This document shows positions 23,159 through 32,400 of a stretch of DNA of 64,000 nt, piece after piece. Source of the DNA: Mesostigma viride (lineage: Eukaryota > Streptophyta > Mesostigmatophyceae > Mesostigmatales > Mesostigmataceae); NCBI GenBank assembly GCA_009746045.1, contig RPFO01000153.1, positions 124,001-188,000 on the forward strand, in the 5' to 3' direction. The notes under the pieces were generated by a model. The model saw only the letters and a program-made list of their open reading frames with translations. It made no database searches and was not told where the DNA came from. Position 1 is the first letter of the stretch; every line of letters starts with the position of its first letter. The translations under genes and the position numbers were made by a program.

Positions 23159-26100
23159 CACAAAACGCGTCCCCTGGCAGATAAAGGCGGAGGCCGACCT
23201 GTACAAGCGCGAGGTGCAGCGCGTGGTGGACTCGTGGGACTTGGTGTCGCTCATCGGCCTCTCATCCCCCGAGGGCGTGCTGCCACCCCCCTTCAACCTC
23301 GAGGTCTCCTTCCCGGGCCGCACCTCCCCCGCCGTGCGTGACGTCCGGCATAAAGAGATGTGCGTCTTCCTCCTCAAGCGGCTCCTGGATGGCCTGCTGT
23401 TGCACGACACGCTGCAGCAGCAGCAAGTGAGGTACACCGCGCTGCTGGCGGCCGCACACCTGCGGCCTGGCGCGCCAATCGCAGCGTTCGGAAGCGGGGC
23501 GGCCGGTGGGGCAGGACAGCTGGCGATTCCTGACGTCATTGCCGCTCTGGACCCCAGTCTGGCGACGGTGGGGGACACTTCGGAGCGACGACAGTCGCTC
23601 GTGTCAGGTAGGGGGTGGAGAGCGAGCGCACATATCGGGCGGGTGTTTAAGGGCTGTGGCTGATGTTTTGTACGTCTCAAAGAGCGGTTGTTGGTCTCTG
23701 GTGGGTGTGCCGCCTATAACCTGCCCACATGTTGGTGGCAACATGTTTGTTTATGATCGTAATGTCATGCTACTGGAGTACGTTTGGCTTATGATCATAA
23801 CCTTCTCGCCATCATGCCCGGTAGCAGAATCCCTGGTAGCCGGTACATCGTCTCGCTGTGTTCTCACCACCATGCATTACCCACCCCTCGAATCATCCCC
23901 CCCCACAGGCGGAAGCAACCGCGACAACGACAAGGCGCCCAATCCCCCCCCCATCGCCACTGGCACGTCGACGACGAGAAGCGCCAGCTGGCGCGGTACG
24001 GCCACATGGCGCCCGCGGTGGCCAACGAGGTGGCGGCGCTGGCGTCGGCGCTGCGCCAGGCCAACGCGCTCGAGCAGAACAGCGTGGAGTTGCTGCTGGC
24101 GGAGCCCGAGGAGGATGACGAGGGCAACGGGCGGGTGATCGCGGTGCGCGAGCGGCAGCTGATGCGGTGGCTGCGGCAGGCCGTGGCGTCGATTCTGGCG
24201 CTGGCGGAGCAACAGGTACGTGGTCGGGGATGCCAGGAATAGGTTAGAGGGGAATGTCAGTAATAGGTGAGGGGTGGGATGTCAGCAACAGGTGAGGGGT
24301 GGAAATGGCCTGTGACATGGCTGCATCCCACCCCATGGTTGTCCTCGCATGCAGTCGGTTGTCCTCGCATACAGTGGTGTGTTCATAGTCAGAGCAGGCG
24401 CTTGTCCCATGGGGGAGCAAAGCAGCCTCCCGCAGGCTGCCAGGCCATCCTGCCGCACATGGTCGAATACTCGGGAAGTATCAGTGGGAATATAGGCGGG
24501 AAGCATCGTGGTGTTGTGAATTGCCCAGCCAGCTTCTAAGGTAGGGCGTCTTGGCCTCTACGCATCTAGATTCTAGACTGCTGGGCTTCTAGGTGAGGAA
24601 AATGGGTGTACTCCCAGGACACCCTTCGAAGGGTGTCCTGGGAGTAGTCAGGGCAGGTCCTCCCCACCTGCATGTGCCGCAGAACATTTGGCCCTCCCCT
24701 AGCTCCCCCCCCATTGTTCCCCGAATCCGCTGCAGTCATTCTCAAACCCGAAGCTGTTCCCCCCACATTTGGCCCCCACGCTGCACATTTGGCCCCCACG
24801 CTGCACATTTGGCCCCCACGCTGCACATTTGGCCCCCACGCTGCACATTTGGCCCCCACGCTGCACATTTGGCCCCCACGCTGCACATTTGGCCCCCACG
24901 CTGCACATTTGGCCCCCACGCTGCACATTTGGCCCCCACGCTGCGCATTTGGCCCCCACGCTGCACATTTGGCCCCCACGCTGCACATTTGGCCCCCACG
25001 CTGCGCATTTGGCCCCCACGCTGCACATTTGGCCCCCACGCTGCACATTTGGCCCCCACGCTGCACATTTGGCCCCCACGCTGCACATTTGGCCCCCACG
25101 CTGCACATTTGGCCCCCACGCTGCACATTTGGCCCCCACGCTGCACATTTGGCCCCCACGCTGCACATTTGGCCCCCACGCTGCACATTTGGCCCCCACG
25201 CTGCACATTTGGCCCCCACGCTGCACATTTGGCCCCCACGCTGCACATTTGGCCCCCACGCTGCACATTTGGCCCCCACGCTGCACATTTGGCCCCCACG
25301 CTGCACATTTGGCCCCCACGCTGCACATTTGGCCCCCACGCTGCACATTTGGCCCCCACGCTGCACATTTGGCCCCCACGCTGCACATTTGGCCCCCACG
25401 CTGCACATTTGGCCCCCACGCTGCGCATTTGGCACCCACGCGACGTGTTTGGACGCCAGGCACCTGGCTACAGTGTTTGCTTGCGCAGCAGCACCCGCAG
25501 CAAACCCATGCGTTCATCTCACACCTTCAGTTGCGCCTGCACCTCACCGATGCACACACACGCCTGTGCTCAAGCCTCCTTGACCTTGCTCCACCCGCCT
25601 CCACCCTCCTCATCCCCTCAACCCCCCCTCAACCCCCCCCAGCGTGAAGAGGAGGTGGCACTGGCGTCCGCCCGCACCAAGCGCGCCCGCTACCGCACGC
25701 TCATGGCCCAGCGCGAGGCTGAGCAGCTGCTCCGGCTGCTGCAGCAGGAGGGGCAGGCGCACACGCGGCGGGTGGAGGCCGACGTGTGCGACCGGGGGCT
25801 GGGCCTCGTGTTTGAGGTGGAGCGCATGCAGCACGCGATGGACAAGTTTGGCAGCGACATGGAGCTGCAGAAGGACGCGGCGCGGCTGCAGGCGGTGGCG
25901 GAGTACGGCAGCAAGGTGGACGCACTGGAGAAGGAGCTGGAGATGGCGCGCACGAATCATGCGGTGGGTGAGGAGGGCGGGCGACAGGGTATGATAGGGG
26001 GGTAGACGACGACAGAGTGACCGCAGGCTGTGGGGGGATAGGAGAGAAAGGAGTGAGAGATGGTGGCCAGCAACCATGCGGTATGTAAAGGGTGAGGGTG

Positions 26101-26373
26101 AGGGTGACATTTGGTGAGAGGGGAGACGAGGTGCGTAGAGGTGAGAGGGGCAATAGGGGAAGTAGGGGGCATGTTTTGCGACCTGCTCTGTTCTGCTTCC
26201 CTTGAAAGCATACGCTCCTCTACCCATCCCACACCCCACATGCATGACATCAGTAAGTGTATGTGCCATTGGCTCACATTCTCGACCCAACCAACCAACC
26301 AACCAACCATTCAAACCCAAACCCAAACTCAAACCCGAACCCACCCACCAATACACACACACACACACAAACA

Positions 26374-26455
<82 letters not shown>

Positions 26456-29400
26456 ATTCAAACCCACCCTGACAGGTTTTTAAGGAGGACATGCAGCAGA
26501 ACCTCATGCTGGCGCTGTCGGACGTGCGCAAGGAGGCCAACATGAAGATGATGCTGGCGCGCTTTGACGGCGGGATGCCCCACGAGGAGGTGGACCACCA
26601 CATTCGTGTGCAGCGGCTGGAGGATGAGCTGCTGCAGATGAAGCTGCGGAACGTGGACCTGACCAAGTCGGTGAGTCTTAGGGGGCATGTAGATATAGTG
26701 ACCGGACAAAGTGAGTGCATACATGAAGCTGTGGAATGTGGACCTGACTATTTAAGAGGGCATATAGATAATTTGACCGGGCCCAAGTCGGTGAGCTAAT
26801 ATTTAGATATTGATCAGACCAAGTGCGTGCATACAAGAAGCTATGGAAGCTGGACCTCACCAAGGCTGTCAACAGTAGAGAGCAGATAAGATGAATTGAG
26901 GTGACCAAGTCGGTGAGCGCTTGTAGTAGCCTGACCAAATGCATGCATGCATGCTAGAAGCAGCCCAGGGATGTGGACCTAACCAAGTCAGTGCGCGGCT
27001 ATACCTGACGGAATCTGTGGGTGCATACAGTGACCTGACCAAGTCTGTGAGTAGTTGTAGTGACCTGAACAAATCAGTGAGCGCATCAGAGGGCATCGCG
27101 CTGTCGTCTGACCCTAGCAAGCAAGCGGAGCTAGGCATGAGTTGGTGACCTGACTGGTTGCTGAGTAAGTGAGCGGAGGGTGACGGCGGACCAGCGGAGA
27201 TCGCACGGCTCTTTATACGGTGTCAGAAAGGAGAGCGGCGGATGGAGCTCATTTCAGATCCAGCGCAGCGGATGGCTAGCGTGAGCGCATGCTGCCACAC
27301 CCCTTGTGGATATTGTCCTGGTCATTGCGATCTGGAATATCGGGCTTGTGAGGGCCTGGATGAACGCATGGTGGGGGTCTCGCATGCACGGTGGGGAACA
27401 GGAACACGGGCTTCCCATGCCTGCCATGCGTAACGTGCCTGCAACCTGACATGCTCTCGTACTTCGTCCGCGTCAACCTGACATGCTCTCGTACTTCGTC
27501 CGCGTCAACCTGACATGCTCTCGTACTTCGTCCGCATCAACCTGACATGCTCTCGTACTTCGTCCGCATCACCGCACGCAAACTCTCCCTCCACAATGCA
27601 CGCAACGTCTCCCTCCACACACCACACGCACGCAAACTCTCCCTCCACAACGCACGCAACTCCTCCCTCCACACACCCGCACGCAACTCCTCCCTCCACA
27701 CACCACGGGTGGGGCCAGGGGAAGCCCAGTCCTGTCTGTGTATGCGCGTGAGGGATACCGGCACACCGGCCCAGGTCTGCTGCGCCTTGTTCTGGCCTGC
27801 TGCGCCTCGTCGTGATTCTTCTGTGAAACCATGCCACCGACCGGGACGCGTGACACGCCTGCCCCTCACGCCTGCTATGCCGCAACGCCTGCCTTGGCTC
27901 TCTGCTGCGCTTTCTTGCTGTGTGCGGCGTTTCTTCTTCCTTTACCGACCGCCGTCACATGACCCGTATTTCCTTCATTCCTATTGCTCGTGGCGTCGCC
28001 AGATCATGAAGCTGCGCGCGATGTTCAAGCTGAAGCAGGCGGTGGCCAACAATCTTGCGCAGAAGAAGGTGGGTGACCCCCTTGTTTCCTCGGTCGCTTG
28101 CTCAACCCATCTTGTGGCCAACAACATGTGGCCCAGAACAAGGTGGGTGCTGACCGCACTGTAGTATCCGTTCTCTCGACTATACAGGCGCCCGCCCGCA
28201 CGCACCCCCATCCAACCCAGCCCCAAACCCCCACTCACCCACCCACCTACCTGTCTGCATGACCCTGGCCCCGCCACAAACCTTCCCCTCACAGTCTTTC
28301 CACTTGCATAACATGACACAGACGGCGCAGTTCTTGCCACTCACTTAGCATCGGTCGCAGAGTGGGTTCCGTTGGCAAGCCTTTTTTACCTAAAAGGTAC
28401 ATCCACGCGTTGGTGCTTGCTGTGGTTGCAGTCCCACACCTGATGCACATACATGACTAGCCCAGCATGCAGCCAACCTCGGTTCTCTTGTGCTGGGTTC
28501 ACGTCAGGGCGCCATGCCTTACCCAGTAGTATTTTGGTCGCCGTTTCAGGAATACAGGGCAGGTGAAGAGCTGTTGTCTTATAGTTTTCCCATGGGCCCC
28601 TTCATCTTCCCTGGCCTGTCCATCCTATCAACGTGTTTGTGTTCAATGAACCTGTCGCCCAGGCCGCCCTCTGTCTCGTCACCCTATTCTAATCCATATC
28701 ATACCTGGGTGGCATCCCAGGTATGCGTGAGGGATTACCTTTGTTTCCAGCCCCCGGATTTCTCTGATTTCGGGGACGGCTGATACTACTTGTCACTTCT
28801 ACCTCTTTTACTTTTCACTCACAAGCAAACAAGCGAGCCAGCATGAAGGCAGGCAGGTAAGCAAGCAAGCGGGCAGCAAGCTAGAATCACGCTCTCACAT
28901 GGAGCGTGCAATGGCTCCACATGCAATGCCTGTGCTCGCGCTCCCGAGTGTGTGTGTATGTGTGTGTATGTGTGTGTGCCTCCCCTTTCACGCCTCCCGG
29001 TCCCCCCCTGCCTTTTCCAAATGGTTCCCCCCTGCCGCTCTACCCCCCCCCCGACCCCTTTCCTTCCCTCCCCCCCCCCTTAACCCCTTTCCTTCCCCCC
29101 CCCCCTTCTCCCCCCCCCCCCCCAGATCGAGAACATGGAGTTGACCCACCGCGCGGCCGAGGGGGGAACGTGGGAGACGGCGCAGGAGCACATGGGCCGC
29201 GCGCGCCAGCTGGCGGAGCAGCTGACCGCCACACGCAAGGCGCTGGGGGAGACCGAGGACGTGCTGCGCAAGGTGTCCAAGGACCTGGGCCTGGCGGTGA
29301 GTTGTCTGGTGTCCAAGGACCTGGGCCTGGCGGTGAGTTAGCTGGTGTCCAAGGACCTGAGCCTGGCGGTGAGTTAGCTGGTGTCCAAGGACCTGAGCCT

Positions 29401-32400
29401 GGCGGTGAGTCAGCTGGTGTCCAAGGACCTGGGCCTTGCGGTGAGTTAGCTGGTGTCCAAGGACCTGGGCCTGGCGGTGAGTTAGCTGGTGTCCAAGGAC
29501 CTGGGCCTGGCGGTGAGTTAGCTGGTGTCCAAGGACCTGAGCCTGGCGGTGAGGTAGCCGGTGTCCAAGGACCTGGGCCTTGTGGTGAGTTAGCTGGTGT
29601 CCAAGGACCTGGGCCTGGCGGTGAGTTAGCTGGTGTCCAAGGACCTGGGCCTGGCGGTGAGTTAGCTGGTGTCCAAGGACCTGGGCCTGGCGGTGAGGTA
29701 GCTGATGTCCAAGGACCTGGGCCCGGCGGTGAGTTATGAGCATAGCTGGCGTCGATGGGCTTGGGCTCGGCGGTGAGTGTGGCAGAAAGTGTTCAAGGGC
29801 CTGCACTGCGGGATGTGCGGTTGCCTACAGGAGAGGGTTGAAGTCTGCAGCAGTCGGCATGAGTCTGACCTCACAATGACAAATGGCAAGAGAATTTCAG
29901 GAACAGCTATGGCAGAAGCTTTGCGGGCTCATCAGCGTGGCCGTGCTGGCTCACACACGCCCAATTGTTCTTGGGAACTGCCCCTATGGGGGGGGGATGT
30001 CCCCACTCGGTTCCCCTAGGGGGAGGGGGGGGGCACTGTGTTCCTCCGGTGTGCCCCGTGTGCCGTACACCTGTGGCTGCACACCTGTGGCCTTGTCCCC
30101 ATTCCCCCATATACATATTGATAACAGTATAATTGATAGCTGCTAAGTACCCACGTCAACTACTGCCCGCCATGGGCCCTTGTCGCGGATCCCATGGTCG
30201 CGTTTTGACAACAAATCCACAATGATCTCACTCAAGGGCCCTTATAGTTATAGCCTTGTAAACCATCGCTGACCGCGGTCCTCTGGCCCAGGCATCTGTT
30301 TGCAGATTCACCGGTAGCCATACCTGATGAATGGTCCAGCACGCGTGGATCGACCCATGCATGGCTCTCAAGTGCACCCCCTTGCGCTGTCATCCCCTTG
30401 GCCTCGTGCGCCGTGCCTTTTCCCCCCCCAGAACCGGAGCAAAGTGCGGCTGGTCCAGTGGAAGGTGCAGACCAGCCAGCAGATGTCGGCGCTAGAGTCT
30501 CAAGTCAAGAAGCTGGAGCGATACAGCCGCGACATTGACAAGGACAAAGACGGGGGGACTAGCATTAGTGGCGACGCCCCCCCCCAAAAAAACGCCCTCG
30601 CGCGCTCCGACTCCAAGTCCCACGGCACATCGGGCCAGTACACTAGCGAACTGGAGAAGGAGGTCAAGCGTCTTCAGCGCAAGCTGGCGCAGGAGCGGCA
30701 GCTGAAGAGCGAGGCGTTGGAGAAGCTGGCGGAGACGCGGCCGCCGCCGCCGGTGGGCGACTTTGAAGGGGCGCAAGTCGAGATGTGAGGCCCAAAAAGC
30801 CCCAAATAGCCCATATAGTCTCAAATAACCCCCAATAACCTTCCATAGCCCCGGATTGCCCCCGGTAGCCTCGCTCTGTGCTTGCTAGTTTGACTTGATT
30901 TCATCTCTTTCTGATTTCCTCGTTATTCTGGCAATGGACTCATGCTTCATCCACGGGCTGTGGTTCAGCCACTTGGCAGCGCTTGCTCGCAGCTTAGGAC
31001 GGTGCAGTTACTCGCGTGGCATGCTGGTTTGGTGTGATGGGCCCGTGGGCGCCACGGCTGCCAGCCTAACTTTCCTTCTACCACTAGAGGCTCCGTGTGG
31101 CCCATGACTTTCCAAGGCATTGCTTTCTGCTGCCATGCTGTTGGTTGCGTGCAGCCAAGCGCACTGTGTGTTGATGACTTAAATAGGCTCCCATCTCACT
31201 GTCTCCAACATGCGTCGACGCAGCGAACGGTTTCTGCGTTGTGGTAGCATCAGGTTGTGGTAGGGGTGAAAGCAGTATGCCAGGCTGGTACAAGGGAAAC
31301 ATGCCGTTGCCGGGGCAACCAGGTGGCTGGACTGCGGTATACATGTCTCCTCTCCTGCACACAAACACAATCATTTGGACCTTCTCAGCATACCTGTTGA
31401 GACCCGTGTCTGCTTATTAAACAGGTTTTTTGCCTACAACAGCTTGTCTAAACACAGTACTGCTGTAGGAAAAGGTCTGGTTGAGGGTCCAGGGCTTACA
31501 TGGTTTTAAAACACCTATGAACCGTTTGTCTTTTCCCTCGTCGGGTGCTGGGCTGGGGGCTTTCCCCTGTTCCCCGCGCTCAATGCCCCCCTGCCATCCA
31601 CCTCCCTTCCGACCTGTCATCCAAATGTGCAGGTGGCAGAAAAAGTACTCGCACACGCACGCGCAGCTCCAGCAGCTGGCCGCGGAGAACGATGAGTTAA
31701 AGCGCCGCATGAGGGAGGCACAGGCCGCCATGCCCACAGGGTGGGGGGCCCCCGCGCCGACACCTGGCGGCGGCAGTAGCAGCCTCAGCAGCACGTATCC
31801 CCTGGGCACCGGCGCTGGTAGTGGAGGGTCGGAGGCGTCGGGGTACCCGCGGCAGCCCAGCCCTGGGTCGGGTACATGACGGCTTGCACGCTGGTTTGGA
31901 TAGGTGGCTGTTGGATTTTTTTGCAAGGTGGTTCGGTCCGAGTACGTGAATGTTTTTAAGGCACTTTGGGTGGCTACGTGACTGTTGGAAGGGTGCTACT
32001 ACGATTTGACCTTTTTGCAAGAAAACTCTCCGTCGTCAACTTTGTGGACAATGCCTGTGTTAGCTTGGAAGGTGGGGGTGTGTCGTCCACATCCTTCCAT
32101 CACTGGTATCTTGCAAGGGGAGACGTTGTCTGCGGCTCAGGCGGGTAGACGTAGCGGGAGGTCACCCCTTGCAAACACCTCCCTCGGTCCCATGGACGAT
32201 GTCCCGCGCAAGGCGATGTAAGACCTTTGCAACACCTGTGCTATGCCTTTGCCAGACCTTTGCAAGGCTATGCAAGTCCTGGCCCATCCACGTCAAACCC
32301 ATGGTGCGAATGCGCCAACTCATCTCTGATGCAGCGTTCCTTTTCTGTCGTTGATGCCGTCTGGCGGTGTCCTCCGGCTCTATCACCCACACACATCTCT

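Noticed and set aside
24566-25647. Repeat proteins of the type QRGGQMCSVGAKCAAWGPNV on the minus strand and CTFGPHAAHLAP on the plus strand
   Set aside because: The 20-bp satellite contains no stop in any frame, and it lies in an intron of a confirmed gene.
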